From Microvirga antarctica (lineage in GTDB: Bacteria > Pseudomonadota > Alphaproteobacteria > Rhizobiales > Beijerinckiaceae), in NCBI RefSeq assembly GCF_017921815.1, contig NZ_JAGEMM010000001.1:434001-498000 (forward strand): a stretch of 64,000 nucleotides of DNA. The letters run 5' to 3'. The position numbers and the translations under genes are program-made. The notes under the pieces were generated by a model, which searched no databases, was not told where the DNA came from, and saw only the letters and a program-made list of their open reading frames with translations. Shown here piece after piece: positions 18,361-27,993 of the stretch (its first letter is position 1; the number at the start of each line of letters is the position of its first letter).

Positions 18361-19163
18361 CGGATCCAGATTCCGAAACTCCAGACCCAGTGCTTGAAGC
18401 GCGTTGCAGGCGGATTGGGCAATTGCTGAGCCGCCTCGGTCGTGATGGCGGCTCGGGGACTGATCACCCCGATGGTGACTTCGCCATCGGTGTAGTATCG
18501 GTCGCCTCCGCCGTTACGGCCGTTCAATGTCGGGCCGACGCCTGACACCTGATAGGTCGAGACCAGCATCCTGGCGTCCAGCAGGTCTCGAATGACGAGG
18601 TCGCGGTCCGCATCCACGTCCGGGGCGATGTGGTGGGTGATTTGGCCTGTGTCGCGACTTAACCCGACCCCGATGTCGAAGCTGGCCGCGCCGAGCCATA
18701 CCGGGCGGCCTTCAGCACCCTTTTCTAACACTCGCCAGAATCGGACGTGGTGCCGCCGGTCAGCACTTGTGCCAACGGGCTTCTCGAATGCCAGATCCTG
18801 CTTCCTTCCGTCGAAAAGGAGCGTGCTGACAGGTGCCGACGCATCCGGTCGGTCGAGAATGACACTCGCTCCGATTTCGATGCTGCTGGCCAATGTGATG
18901 GCGTCCGCCGGATCCCATCGGGCAGCGGCGAAGGCGCGGATGACTTCCTCCTTCGTTCCGACGAGTCCCACATTGATCGGATCACCCGGAATGTCCTGGG
19001 TCGTCCGGGTGACCATCGGCCGATTGGCGAGATCGGGCTGGTGCTCGTAGTGACGCCAGAGCGCCGGCAGGAGTCCATAGGCAAGCGCGAGATAGAGCCC
19101 GACGAGCACCCCCAGCGCGACGGAGCCGCGGCGCAGGATGGTACGATGTGGCGTGGACGTCAT
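18345..19163 (-). CDS. LssY C-terminal domain protein, membrane-anchored
   Basis: About 272 residues with one N-terminal membrane helix (about residues 15-36, after a basic RTILRRG) and a large extracytoplasmic part. The block from VNVGLVGTKEEVIRAF-like sequence through RHHVRFWRV and WLGAASFDIGVGL matches the LssY_C domain (PF14067 by recollection), a domain of unknown function often attached to PAP2 phosphatases. ATG 19163 with GGAG 8 nt upstream is chosen; it follows the cyclase stop by 37 bp, so the two are probably cotranscribed. The 3' end lies in the 20-bp tandem repeat. Confidence 0.82.
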   Translation of the reverse strand: MTSTPHRTILRRGSVALGVLVGLYLALAYGLLPALWRHYEHQPDLANRPMVTRTTQDIPGDPINVGLVGTKEEVIRAFAAARWDPADAITLASSIEIGASVILDRPDASAPVSTLLFDGRKQDLAFEKPVGTSADRRHHVRFWRVLEKGAEGRPVWLGAASFDIGVGLSRDTGQITHHIAPDVDADRDLVIRDLLDARMLVSTYQVSGVGPTLNGRNGGGDRYYTDGEVTIGVISPRAAITTEAAQQLPNPPATRFKHWVWSFGIWIRDLFR

Positions 19164-19200
19164 GCGATGGTCTCCGGTGTCCTGATAGGCCTGCTCGCCG

Positions 19201-20388
19201 CTAGCATGGCCGGTAGATGGCGCGTTCCCCTGCAATCCCCCGCAGCGAAAAAGACCCGAGCTCGATCATCGGCCGAGCGCAGCGTTCAGCGAAGGCTCGC
19301 GATGCGATGAGATTGACGCCGAGTGGGTCGCATAAGGCCTCCATCCGGCTGGCTTCGTTGACGGCCCTGCCGATGACCGTGAAGTCGAGCCGACGAGTGG
19401 CCCCGACATTGCCGTACACGACTTCGCCATAATGCAGCACCACATCGGCATCAAGGCGAGGCCCGCCCGTCGCGGACCGCCTGCGGTTAAGGGCTGCATT
19501 GGCCGCGAGTGCTTCCTCAGCGGCCTCCAGGGCCTCGCCGCATATCCTGCACGGCCGGGCATCGGGTTCACTCACGGGGAACACCGCCAGCAGGCCGTCG
19601 CCCATAAATTTGAGGATTTCGCCCCCGCGCGACATAACCGCGTCGCCGATCACTTCGAAGTGCTCGTTGAGCCACCCGACGACCTCCAGAGCGTCCTCAC
19701 GTTCTGTCATCGCCGTGAAGCCCTTCAAATCCGCGTTCAGGATCGCGGCCGCGATCCGCTCACCCTCCCCGCGACGAATTTCACCCGCAAGGACACGGCG
19801 TCCGGTCTGCGGTCCCAGATAGACGCTGAGCGCATCCACCGCGATCCGGCCAACGCTGATCCGGTAGGCGGCCAACGCCAGGGCTGGGACAATGCGATGG
19901 ATGAATGCGCATTCCTCATCGGAAAAGCCCCCTTCGCGATCTGTGGCGACCGACAAGGCAACCCCTTGGAGCACCATCTGCCCTGTGCCGAAGGGAACGA
20001 GTCTCAAAAGATAGTCGGTGCTTCCGCGCTCCTTCATTTCCCGCAGGAGGTCGAAGCGATCCACCCCCTCGCCGTCGGCAAGACGATAGCGCGCCATCGT
20101 TGATTTGCGCATCTGCAGGTCGAACACAACACTGCGGTGCAAGTTTTCCAGCTGCCGTCGTCCGTGGGGGACCCGTTCTGTGGCGACCCCTCGATCTCTC
20201 CACCAGATATAGGCAACGGCCCGGGCACTCGGATCAATCGTCGGAAGCGAGATGCTGGCACGCTGAAGCGGGAAACCTGCCTCAAGCAGCTTCTCGCTCA
20301 GTCCCGTCAGCAACGCATCCAGGTCGTCGTTTGCTGTTGCAAAGGCAAGAACCCAGTCAATCAGATGGTTGGCGGTGGAATCATCCAT
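19201..20388 (-). CDS. Class III adenylate/guanylate cyclase
   Basis: 395 residues. An N-terminal alpha/beta region (about 1-175) resembles a GAF-like sensor and is followed by a class III cyclase catalytic domain. Both metal Asp residues (NADLKGFT and MGDGLLAVF), the substrate Lys (EILKFMGDG), the Asp of LDFTVIG and the Asn/Arg transition-state pair in VNEASRM are all present, so it should make cAMP. No membrane segment. It is divergent from the PRC-barrel gene and upstream of the LssY-domain gene. The signal sensed is unknown. Confidence 0.9.
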   Translation of the reverse strand: MDDSTANHLIDWVLAFATANDDLDALLTGLSEKLLEAGFPLQRASISLPTIDPSARAVAYIWWRDRGVATERVPHGRRQLENLHRSVVFDLQMRKSTMARYRLADGEGVDRFDLLREMKERGSTDYLLRLVPFGTGQMVLQGVALSVATDREGGFSDEECAFIHRIVPALALAAYRISVGRIAVDALSVYLGPQTGRRVLAGEIRRGEGERIAAAILNADLKGFTAMTEREDALEVVGWLNEHFEVIGDAVMSRGGEILKFMGDGLLAVFPVSEPDARPCRICGEALEAAEEALAANAALNRRRSATGGPRLDADVVLHYGEVVYGNVGATRRLDFTVIGRAVNEASRMEALCDPLGVNLIASRAFAERCARPMIELGSFSLRGIAGERAIYRPC

Positions 20389-20513
20389 GCTTGGCCTTTC
20401 GCGACTGGGCCCTGAGCCCTGCCGACGCGCTACACCGATCCAAAGGGTCGTCCGGGTCCAATCGGCTTTTACCTTACTGGCTACTGGACCGCCAGCGAAG
20501 CAGACTTAAGGGG

Positions 20514-20538
20514 GGAACTCGCCCCGCAGCGTGACGTT
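20514..20538 (+). promoter_or_regulatory. EcfG-type general stress promoter
   Basis: GGAAC at 20514-20518, exactly 16 nt, then CGTT at 20535-20538: a full match to the EcfG (sigma general stress response) consensus of alphaproteobacteria. It lies 76 bp ahead of the PRC-barrel start, on the right strand. PRC-barrel proteins are frequent members of that regulon, which supports the call. Confidence 0.65.
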
Positions 20539-20614
20539 GATCTGCCAAGGCCAAGGTCTGACAGCGAAGCTGAACGCCTCAGGCAGGCAGATTGCAACCC
20601 GAAGGAGATGCACG

Positions 20615-21001
20615 ATGATGGCACATGCGGAAGCTGCAGGAATTATGACCGGAGACCCGATGATCGGGAGCGATCGTGTCGAGGGCACCACTGTCTACGA
20701 TCCCAGCGGAAACGACATCGGCAAGATCAAAAGGTTGATGATTGAGAAGATGAGCGGGCGCGTGACTTATGCGGTCATGTCGTTCGGCGGTTTTCTGGGG
20801 ATGGGTGAAGAAGAGCACACCATTCCGTGGAATAAGTTGAATTACGACACAACCCTCGGCGGCTATCGCACGGATATCACCGAGGAGCAGCTTAAAGGCG
20901 CGCCGAGCTTCTACCGCGAGGATGATTATCGGTGGTCAGACAGGGATCGCGAGCGTGAGCTGCACGATTACTGGAGAGCTCCGTATTATTGGGGCATGTG
21001 A
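20615..21001 (+). CDS. PRC-barrel domain protein
   Basis: 128 residues with a PRC-barrel fold: GTTVYDPSGNDIGKI, then RVTYAVMSFGGFLGMGEEEHTIPW, the usual barrel strands. The ATG at 20615 has GAAGGAG 7 nt upstream; ATG 20618 is adjacent. C-terminal to the barrel is an acidic, Arg/Tyr-rich tail (YWRAPYYWGM). No signal peptide. Such proteins are stress-induced and of unknown biochemical role; an EcfG promoter is seen upstream. Confidence 0.92.
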   Translation: MMAHAEAAGIMTGDPMIGSDRVEGTTVYDPSGNDIGKIKRLMIEKMSGRVTYAVMSFGGFLGMGEEEHTIPWNKLNYDTTLGGYRTDITEEQLKGAPSFYREDDYRWSDRDRERELHDYWRAPYYWGM

Positions 21002-21019
21002 CGCTGAGATTCTGCGTCC

Positions 21020-21045
21020 GGGGGAGGGAATTGCCTCCCTCCCCC
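21020..21045. terminator. Terminator hairpin between convergent genes
   Basis: GGGGGAGGGA (21020-21029) pairs perfectly with TCCCTCCCCC (21036-21045) around a 6-nt loop. On the plus strand it is followed by a pyrimidine-rich, T-containing tail. It sits between the PRC-barrel stop and the convergent binding-protein stop and marks the border of the accessory island. Confidence 0.75.
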
Positions 21046-21053
21046 TCGCTTTC

Positions 21054-22610
21054 CTATTTCTTCAAGGAGACCTCGGCGGCATAGATCTCCTCATCGCGAC
21101 GTGGCGTCCAGACGATCCGATTTCCGACCCCGTAAAAGTCCGGCTGCGAGTAGAGCAGAAGCCAGGGCGGATCGTCGTAGAAAATCTGCAGCATCTCGTC
21201 GACAAGAACCTGGCTCTGTTGGGGATCGCGAGCGGTCGATAACTGGTTCCAACGTTTCTCCCATTCCGGATTCATCCATTCCGCGTAATTCGCCCCTGCG
21301 GTCTTCGATGAGAACAGCCCCATATCGTAAATCTGGCTCCAGGTCGCGCCGCCAGAGCCCAGCAAAAACAGCGGCCCCGCGTTGTGCTTGCGGGTCAGCG
21401 GCTGGAAGCCTGAGACAAAGTCGAGTAGCTCAACCTTTGTCTCAACCCCGATATCGGTCAGGTATTGTCCTACGGCCTGCGCCACGTTGCCATCAGACAG
21501 ATAGCGCCCGTTGGGGGATTGGAACACGAGCCGGAACCTGACGCCATCCGCTCCGCGCTTGTACCCCGCCTCGTCCAGCAGTTTCTCCGCTCTCTGCGGA
21601 TCGTAGGGGTAAGGCTTCAGATTCGGATGCCCCACATTGGCAGGCCCTGTCGCACGTTCGCATTCCGCTCCCAGCAACGTGCGGCAGATGGTCGGGACGT
21701 CGATGGCGTATTGAAGCGCGCGACGGACCTCGGGTTTCTGGATTGCCGCTCCGCCAGGCGTTTCCTTCGCGAACTCGTCCTTCTGATTGAAGCCGATATA
21801 GATCCGCCGTGTCCCATTGACGGCTTTCACCGTAGCGCGACCGCTCTTGTTCACCGCATCCTGCTGGTCCGGCAAGGCGTTGGCCGCGATATCGACGTTG
21901 CCAGCGATCAATTCGGCTGCCCGCGTGCTGGCCGCGGGAATCACGCGCCACACCAAACTCTTGAAGGGTGACTCCCGCAACGTGAAATCACTCCGCCGCT
22001 CAAGCACGACACGGTCATCTTTCACCCACTCGGACAACCGATAAGGGCCGGAGGCGACGGGCCGTCTGGCCGCGTCTGCGAGGCTGAGTTTCTCGTACGA
22101 ATCCTTGCAGTGAATAAAGACCCGGCTGATCAATCCATTCGCAATCGGCTGATAGGCTTTCGTCTTGATGACGGCGACATCGCCCGGCCCCACATAGGCC
22201 CCCGCAAAACCCAGCGAGTCGAAGACGAAGCCCGGCGTGTTGCCGTTGAACTTGAGCGCGGGATCTGCCGCGCGGTTGAATGTGTAGACCACGTCCTCGG
22301 CGGTGAGCGGTTCGCCATCCTCGCAGGTCAGACCTTTTCTGATGGTGAAGGACAGTTCCGTGCCTGCTTCGTTAAGCGTGTAGCCCTCCGCGAGGAACGG
22401 GACGATCTGTCCCGAGCCCTCCGTCCGCAGCAACGTTCCCCACAAATGCATCGCGATATTCGTGCCATTGGTCGAGCGGATTTCCGCTGGCTCCAGCGTC
22501 TCGAGATCGACACTCTGGGCAATCACCAGGGTATCGGAATCCGGTCCCTTCGCGGCGGCTCCGGAGACGCTTGCCAGGAACAGGCTCAAGCCGATCAGAC
22601 TTTTTCGCAT
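21054..22610 (-). CDS. ABC transporter substrate-binding protein, family 5 (SBP_bac_5)
   Basis: Periplasmic dipeptide/oligopeptide-type binding protein, 518 residues from ATG 22610; the N-terminus MRKSLIGLSLFLAS...AAAK is a signal peptide. Typical landmarks are LTAEDVVYTFNRAADP, SGPYRL and RRALQYAID. Four Cys are shared with the proteins at 27994 and 44425: TCEDG, HCKDS, TIC and ECERAT. It is the last gene of the minus-strand operon DUF4438-DUF4438-Ldh-OppD-OppF-SBP, 161 bp after the OppF stop. It is a close paralogue of the 27994 protein, which suggests one permease served by two receptors. Confidence 0.92.
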   Translation of the reverse strand: MRKSLIGLSLFLASVSGAAAKGPDSDTLVIAQSVDLETLEPAEIRSTNGTNIAMHLWGTLLRTEGSGQIVPFLAEGYTLNEAGTELSFTIRKGLTCEDGEPLTAEDVVYTFNRAADPALKFNGNTPGFVFDSLGFAGAYVGPGDVAVIKTKAYQPIANGLISRVFIHCKDSYEKLSLADAARRPVASGPYRLSEWVKDDRVVLERRSDFTLRESPFKSLVWRVIPAASTRAAELIAGNVDIAANALPDQQDAVNKSGRATVKAVNGTRRIYIGFNQKDEFAKETPGGAAIQKPEVRRALQYAIDVPTICRTLLGAECERATGPANVGHPNLKPYPYDPQRAEKLLDEAGYKRGADGVRFRLVFQSPNGRYLSDGNVAQAVGQYLTDIGVETKVELLDFVSGFQPLTRKHNAGPLFLLGSGGATWSQIYDMGLFSSKTAGANYAEWMNPEWEKRWNQLSTARDPQQSQVLVDEMLQIFYDDPPWLLLYSQPDFYGVGNRIVWTPRRDEEIYAAEVSLKK

Positions 22611-22771
22611 CCTCTTACTCCTCTGGAAAAGGGGGCCTCGACATGCCCAAATGTCTCCTCCCCGCGGCCTTTCGGTCAACATCGTCGATAAACGCGGTTT
22701 CGTAGTGACGGCGCCGCCTTTGGGAGCTTGGCTCGCCGCGAAGCAGAACTCAGGCGGATCATCATGCGGTT

Positions 22772-23779
22772 TCATCGCTTGATGCAGGCGGCGAAGTGTT
22801 GCGAACGCTTCTCCTCCAACACCGGCACGATCTCCGCACATTCCTTGGATGCGATCGGACAACGGGTGCGAAAGACGCAACCGGATGGCGGATTGATCGG
22901 GCTTGGGATATCCCCCTGCAGAATCTGGCGCTCATACGTCGCCGTCGGGTCGGGTATGGGGACCGCCGACAGGAGCGCCTCGGTATAGGGATGAACAGGA
23001 TTGAGATAGAGCTCGCGGCTCGGTGCAATCTCCATCACGCGGCCGAGATACATGACGATCACACGGTCACTGATGTATTCCACCACGGACAGGTCATGGG
23101 CGATGAAGAGAAGCGTCAGACCGAATTCGTCCTTCAGGTCCTGCAATAGGTTGATGACCTGCGCCTGAATTGACACATCAAGTGCGGAGACGGGCTCGTC
23201 GGCGAGGATGAACCGGGGATTGACGGCAAGCGCCCGGGCGATGCCGATACGCTGGCGCTGTCCTCCTGAGAATTCGTGAGGATAACGACTCATGTGGTGG
23301 GACGAGAGACCAACGGCCCGAAGCAATTCGCCGATCTTCTCACGTCGCTCAGCCGGCTTCCACAGGCCATGGATGCGGTAGGCCTGGAGGATGGTGTCCT
23401 CCACGGTCAAACGCGGATTGAGGCTCGCATAGGGATCCTGAAAGACGATCTGCATGTCTTTCCGATAGTGACGCATCTCATCCGGCGGCAGGGTCGTGAT
23501 GTCGACGCCATCGAAAATGATCTCACCCGATGTAGGCTCAGTCAGGCGCAGGAGCGTCCGTCCGGCCGTTGTCTTTCCGGACCCGGATTCGCCGACCAAC
23601 CCGACCACTTCCCCCTTGCGCACGCCGAAGGACACATCCTCGACGGCCTTCACGTGGTCGACGACACGCGAGAAGAATCCGCCACGGATCGGGAAGTATT
23701 TCTTCAGGTTCCTGACCTCGACGAGGTTCTCCCCCCCTCCTGCGGAAACAACGTCCCGAGCCTGCGGCAGATCGCTCAC
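22772..23779 (-). CDS. Oligopeptide/dipeptide ABC transporter ATP-binding protein (OppF/DppF type)
   Basis: 335 residues starting at a GTG (23779) that overlaps the OppD stop by 4 bp (GTGA). Walker [10 protein letters not shown], signature [11 protein letters not shown] and Walker [13 protein letters not shown] are intact; the C-terminal oligo_HPY region has a [11 protein letters not shown] motif with the conserved Cys pair. Likely partners are OppD immediately upstream and the permeases at 29640 and 30627 on the other strand. Confidence 0.93.
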   Translation of the reverse strand: MSDLPQARDVVSAGGGENLVEVRNLKKYFPIRGGFFSRVVDHVKAVEDVSFGVRKGEVVGLVGESGSGKTTAGRTLLRLTEPTSGEIIFDGVDITTLPPDEMRHYRKDMQIVFQDPYASLNPRLTVEDTILQAYRIHGLWKPAERREKIGELLRAVGLSSHHMSRYPHEFSGGQRQRIGIARALAVNPRFILADEPVSALDVSIQAQVINLLQDLKDEFGLTLLFIAHDLSVVEYISDRVIVMYLGRVMEIAPSRELYLNPVHPYTEALLSAVPIPDPTATYERQILQGDIPSPINPPSGCVFRTRCPIASKECAEIVPVLEEKRSQHFAACIKR

Positions 23780-24807
23780 GGGGTGATCTCCTGCTTCAGC
23801 GACAATTCCCGCCAGCGTACGCACCGCACCATGTGGTGATCACCCGTATCTTCGAGAACTGGCACGACCTCCCGGCAATGGTCCCGCACGTGGCGACAGC
23901 GGGTGTTGAACGTGCAGCCGGGTGGAAGATGAAGGGGATTGGGGACATTCCCCGGGATGGCAACAAGGCGCTCCCGGCGCTCGCCTATCCGGTCAACGCG
24001 CGGGATCGATCCCATCAACCCGGCGGTGTAAGGCATGCGGGGATTGGCGAAGATCGACGCCACGCTCCCCTCTTCCACAGCACGGCCGCCATACATGACG
24101 ACGACGCGATCGGCCATCTCCGCCACGACGCCGAGATCATGCGTGATGAACAGGATCGCCATCCCGAGTTCACGTTTCAGCCGCCGCATGAGGTCGAGAA
24201 TCTGGGCCTGGATGGTCACGTCGAGCGCCGTCGTGGGCTCGTCTGCGATCAGGAGTTTCGGGTTGCAGGAGAGCGCCATGGCGATCATCACGCGCTGACG
24301 CATGCCGCCCGACATCTGATGGGGGAACGCGTCGATGCGCTTCCCCGGCTCTGGAATTCCCACGAGGTCGAGCATCTCGATCGCCCGCTGCCGCGCTTGC
24401 CGCTTCGACACGCTCTGATGAAGCCGGACAACCTCGATGATCTGATGTCCAACCGTCTGCACCGGGTTGAGACTGGTCATCGGCTCCTGGAAAATCATCG
24501 CGATGTCGTTGCCTCGGATGCGCCGCATCTCGCTCGGCGACTTCTTCAGCAGATCCTGGCCCTCGAACAGGATCTCGCCCGCAGCAAAACGCCCCGGCGG
24601 ATGTGGGACAAGCCGCATGACTGACAGGCTGGTCACCGATTTTCCAGAACCGGATTCGCCCACTACGGCGAGCGTCTCGCCGCGATCGATGTGGAAGCTC
24701 ACGCCGTCGACGGCCTTCACCGTTCCGGCATCAGTGTCGAAATACGTCTTGAGGCCCCGCACCTCCAGGAGCGGCGACGGTGGGACGCCAGCATACGGCA
24801 TCAGCAT
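23776..24807 (-). CDS. Oligopeptide/dipeptide ABC transporter ATP-binding protein (OppD/DppD type)
   Basis: 343 residues from ATG 24807 (a second ATG lies two codons later). Walker A GESGSGKS, signature [11 protein letters not shown], Walker [15 protein letters not shown], and the C-terminal oligo_HPY motif GCTFNTRC are present. A longer frame upstream lies inside the intergenic region and the Ldh gene and is not used. It starts 46 bp after the Ldh-family stop, so transporter ATPases and the dehydrogenase are in one operon. Confidence 0.93.
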   Translation of the reverse strand: MLMPYAGVPPSPLLEVRGLKTYFDTDAGTVKAVDGVSFHIDRGETLAVVGESGSGKSVTSLSVMRLVPHPPGRFAAGEILFEGQDLLKKSPSEMRRIRGNDIAMIFQEPMTSLNPVQTVGHQIIEVVRLHQSVSKRQARQRAIEMLDLVGIPEPGKRIDAFPHQMSGGMRQRVMIAMALSCNPKLLIADEPTTALDVTIQAQILDLMRRLKRELGMAILFITHDLGVVAEMADRVVVMYGGRAVEEGSVASIFANPRMPYTAGLMGSIPRVDRIGERRERLVAIPGNVPNPLHLPPGCTFNTRCRHVRDHCREVVPVLEDTGDHHMVRCVRWRELSLKQEITP

Positions 24808-24853
24808 GCGGGATCCTCGCTGAGGCGAGAATCCATCTGTCGGCGCTCCGCAA

Positions 24854-25918
24854 TCATGAGCCCATCGCCCGAAGCGTGGACGCGACACCCAGTTCCCGGC
24901 CCAGTGCTGCGAGATCCTCGAACACCGCCCGATCGAGCGGCACGCCCGAGGCGGTCTTCTCCGCCGCACGCCGGTGTTCCAGTTCTCCCGGGACCAGGAC
25001 TTCATCGAACCCGGCCCGAAGCTTGCTTGTCTTGATCATGTCGATGAACCGCCCCATGCGGGACCGGTAGACCGCGACATCCATGAACCATGCGACATCG
25101 AGCGCGAGAAAGAGATGCGAGACATTCTGCCGGGAAGGGTCGGTATAAGGATCAAACCCGAACGCTCCCCCGGAAAGGACTCCCGTCATGGCATCCGTCA
25201 TGAACGAGAGGCCATAACCCTTGTATTGCCCGATCCCGAGCAGCGCCCCCGTCATCGCCGCAGTTGGGTCGTCGGTCTCCTCGCCCTCTGGCGTGAGCGC
25301 CCAATCCTTCGGCATCCGTCGTCCCTCTCGCTCAAACCATCGCATCATCCCCTTACCGGACGTCGTCAGCGCGATATCGAGTGAGACGGCAAAGCCACGG
25401 TCCGTCGGCGCGGCAATCGCCCACGGGTTTGTGCCGACGACAGCGGTCGCGCCACCCCAGGCAGCCATCTCCGGCCCCGCATTCGTCATGGCGATGCCGA
25501 CACAATCCGAGTCCACGGCCACCGCGGCGTGGACAGCCGACGAGCCGTAATGGGTGCCCCCTCTGACAAGCACGGATCCAATTCCGCAGACCTTGGCCTT
25601 CTCGACCGCAAGCTGCATGGACTTGATTCCGGTCACGCTGCCCAGACCGTTATGGGCATCCACGAGCGCCAGCGCCGGGCTTTCCTTGACGACCGAGAAG
25701 GATCCGGCAGGATCGATCTGCCGTGCGGCGATGCGGTCGCGGTAGGCACGCAACCGGCGAACGCCCTGCCCCTGGCCGGGATGGAACCGCAACTCGCTGA
25801 ACATCAAGGCAGACGCCGACAGTCTTGCTTGTTCGTCGGTGAGACCCATTGCCCGAAAGGCATCCTGGGCGAAGGCCCCGAGAGCCTCCGCGTCTACGCG
25901 GATCATCGGGATGGTCAT
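24854..25918 (-). CDS. Ldh family (malate/L-lactate/ureidoglycolate dehydrogenase type) oxidoreductase
   Basis: NAD(P)-dependent oxidoreductase of the Ldh_2 fold, 354 residues from ATG 25918, which lies 4 bp after the DUF4438 stop. Family motifs are seen: [12 protein letters not shown] with the catalytic His, [25 protein letters not shown] and [11 protein letters not shown]. Family members include ureidoglycolate dehydrogenase AllD, malate dehydrogenase and piperideine-2-carboxylate reductase. The exact substrate is unknown; the presence of ureide-type enzymes elsewhere in the island makes an AllD-like role attractive but unproven. Confidence 0.9.
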   Translation of the reverse strand: MTIPMIRVDAEALGAFAQDAFRAMGLTDEQARLSASALMFSELRFHPGQGQGVRRLRAYRDRIAARQIDPAGSFSVVKESPALALVDAHNGLGSVTGIKSMQLAVEKAKVCGIGSVLVRGGTHYGSSAVHAAVAVDSDCVGIAMTNAGPEMAAWGGATAVVGTNPWAIAAPTDRGFAVSLDIALTTSGKGMMRWFEREGRRMPKDWALTPEGEETDDPTAAMTGALLGIGQYKGYGLSFMTDAMTGVLSGGAFGFDPYTDPSRQNVSHLFLALDVAWFMDVAVYRSRMGRFIDMIKTSKLRAGFDEVLVPGELEHRRAAEKTASGVPLDRAVFEDLAALGRELGVASTLRAMGS

Positions 25919-25922
25919 GCCA

Positions 25923-26801
25923 TCAGCTCTCAAGTCCGAGCAGTGAAACGAGGTTCATGTCCGCTTTGATGACCGGCTCGATCGCTCCGCCGGAATCCGT
26001 CATCAGCAGCGTCATGCCTGGCCCATATCCGGCTCGCGGGCCATCCGTCTGGCCGACGACAGCGATGCCGACCGCACCGCGCAAATAGCCATGGGAATAG
26101 CGGCTATCATAGTCGAGCAAGGCTACCACATCACCCAGCTTGAGAGTATCGAGGCCCGCTCCCCGCAGGGCGTCCTTGTCGGTCGTCTGAATATGGAGGC
26201 TGCCGCCCTCGCTGGTGAGGCCCGCACCCGCGCCAAGCAGGTGCGCCGGAATGGAAGCGACGACGGGCACCTGGAGCTTTCCGCCGGCGAGCGTGGGAGC
26301 CAGCGCGGCAAACAGCTTCGGCGAAAGACTCTTCAGCCGCATATTGGGAAAGCCCTCGATGGCCATACCGACGCCCTGGGCGCGGATCACGATCTTGTCC
26401 CCAACCGCGAAAAGCGGGCGCGTTTTCTTGGGGAAATGAACGATGACCTGTTCGGAGAAGCGGCCGGACTTGCCCGTCACCACTCCCCGTGTTCCCTTCC
26501 CCTCACCGGTCATGACGATGGCGTCATTCCCAACGCAGGCAAAGACGTTCAAACCCCGGTTTCCCAGTTCAGCCCCGTAGTGAATGCTGACCCCCGGATG
26601 CACGCAATCGGCCAGCCAGCCATAGGCGCTGTCACCGACGGAGATATTGTAGACGATTCCGCCGAATGTCGGCAGCAGGAACGGCGTACCGTCCGCTGCC
26701 AGGCGATAAGGTTCAGCCGGCAGGCCTGGAAAGCTCGGATGGACAATGTTTCCGGCGACAGAGACGGCCACCAGACGGTCTTGGTTCGTTTCAACTTGCA
26801 T
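25923..26801 (-). CDS. DUF4438 domain protein
   Basis: 292 residues, ATG at 26801. The sequence fits DUF4438: a beta-rich, glycine-rich protein with FGGIVYNISVGDSAYGWLAD, CVHPGVSIHYG and a C-terminal YSHGYLRGAVGIAVVGQTDG with GYGPGMT. No signal peptide or membrane segment. It is a tandem paralogue of the next gene upstream, with which it shares GIVYNI/GVVYNV, the VEPGVS/VHPGVS block and the final GHGPG/GYGPG loop. Function is unknown. Conserved His/Asp/Gly residues suggest a metal-binding enzyme, and context points to the first step on an imported compound. Confidence 0.85.
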   Translation of the reverse strand: MQVETNQDRLVAVSVAGNIVHPSFPGLPAEPYRLAADGTPFLLPTFGGIVYNISVGDSAYGWLADCVHPGVSIHYGAELGNRGLNVFACVGNDAIVMTGEGKGTRGVVTGKSGRFSEQVIVHFPKKTRPLFAVGDKIVIRAQGVGMAIEGFPNMRLKSLSPKLFAALAPTLAGGKLQVPVVASIPAHLLGAGAGLTSEGGSLHIQTTDKDALRGAGLDTLKLGDVVALLDYDSRYSHGYLRGAVGIAVVGQTDGPRAGYGPGMTLLMTDSGGAIEPVIKADMNLVSLLGLES

Positions 26802-26816
26802 GACTGGGTCCTTCCG

Positions 26817-27677
26817 TCAGCGGTCGGTGAGGCCGAAATAGCGGCCGATATTGGCGGTCTCGTCGATCGTCCACTGAATGTTAGGCGTCGCGCACGTCAT
26901 CAGCGTGAGGATACCAGGGCCATGGCCGGTCATGACGGAATCCCCGTGGATGCAGAGGCAGATGCTGACCGCGTTACGACGGTAGCTTCGTCCAAAATGA
27001 TGGTCAGCATGGTTGATGGCGATCAGATCGCCGAGCTTCATCTGGTCGATCCCGAGTTCCTTCATCAGGGCGCGGTCACCCGACATCAGGTCCTGATCCA
27101 CATATTCGCTGTTGAGTTCCGCGCCCGAGCCCATGATCCGGATCGGCAGCTCCATCGCGACCGGAAGACGAATGGTCTGACCGTCGACTGCTTCGATCCG
27201 CATGGCCTCCAGCAGGCGCGCGCTCATTTTCTTCAATTCGATATGCGGGTAGTCAATCAGTTCCAGCCCACGCCCGACAGCCTTGATCTGGATCGTGTCG
27301 CCCACCGCGAGCCCGTCGTAAACGTCGCCCGGAAAATCGACGAGCATCCGGGCGTGTTCTCCGGTGACGATGCCCCGGGCGCCTTTCGACAGACCGCTCG
27401 TCACGGTCGCCTCATTGCCGATGCAGGTGAGATAATGCAGCGCGAAGTCGTGCTTCTCGTCGCTCTGCGCGATCGACACCCCCGGCTCCACATGGTCGGC
27501 TGCCCAGCCGAAGGCCGGATCGCCTGTGCGCACGTTGTAGACCACGCCGGCCATGCCCGAGAGCACCACAGCGAGCCCCTCATTGTCGGGGATGTATCCG
27601 GGGGCTCGCAGGGTCGGTTGGCTGACGGCGCCGGAGACGGCCATTTCGATCAGTCGATCAGCGTTGGTTCGCAGCAC
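26817..27677 (-). CDS. DUF4438 domain protein
   Basis: 286 residues from a GTG at 27677 preceded by GGAGG; a longer frame further upstream would run through the promoter region and is not used. Shared blocks with the gene 15 bp downstream are GVVYNVRTGDPAFGWAAD, VEPGVSIAQ, RGIVTGEHARM and GHGPGILTLMT. This is the first gene of the minus-strand operon and is divergent from the family-5 binding protein at 27994. Two adjacent but diverged copies suggest a heteromeric DUF4438 complex or two related activities. Function unknown. Confidence 0.85.
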   Translation of the reverse strand: MLRTNADRLIEMAVSGAVSQPTLRAPGYIPDNEGLAVVLSGMAGVVYNVRTGDPAFGWAADHVEPGVSIAQSDEKHDFALHYLTCIGNEATVTSGLSKGARGIVTGEHARMLVDFPGDVYDGLAVGDTIQIKAVGRGLELIDYPHIELKKMSARLLEAMRIEAVDGQTIRLPVAMELPIRIMGSGAELNSEYVDQDLMSGDRALMKELGIDQMKLGDLIAINHADHHFGRSYRRNAVSICLCIHGDSVMTGHGPGILTLMTCATPNIQWTIDETANIGRYFGLTDR

Positions 27678-27993
27678 GGGACCTCCAATAGCCTGTCGCA
27701 GATCAGGTTCGCTACCTGGGAAGCACGATCCGCCTCTCGACGAATGGCCGCTTGACAGCCCCGGCCTCACGAACTGTATTGTATAATAATCATACAGATT
27801 GGACTTTGCGCAAGCCATCTGTTTTGATGATTTTCGAGACTGCGGCGAGGTCCTCTCAACGACCCGCCGAACGGCCCAATGGGGTCAGGGGGAACCGTCC
27901 AATGCCCGCAAGCGGGTGTGAGAGAAGGGCGACAGGATTTCGGCCGATCGCCCATGACGCCGCACAGCACTTCCTCAGAGGGAAACAAGAGCA
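27678..27993. promoter_or_regulatory. Divergent promoter region with candidate GntR operator
   Basis: This 316-bp gap separates two divergent transport/catabolism operons. It holds an AT-rich core near 27775-27800 with a TATAAT (27782-27787) and, at 27779-27789 read on the minus strand, TTATTATACAA. That is one mismatch from the FadR-type operator TNGTNNNACNA seen twice around the island's own GntR gene. An outer repeat, CTGTAT...ATACAG, brackets it. The rest shows no gene or other clear signal. Confidence 0.45.

Noticed and set aside
26091-27755. Plus-strand open frame of 554 codons across both DUF4438 genes
   Set aside because: Spans two real genes, their spacer and the promoter side. Low-complexity His/Asp/Arg-rich translation without domains; an antisense shadow of GC-skewed codons.
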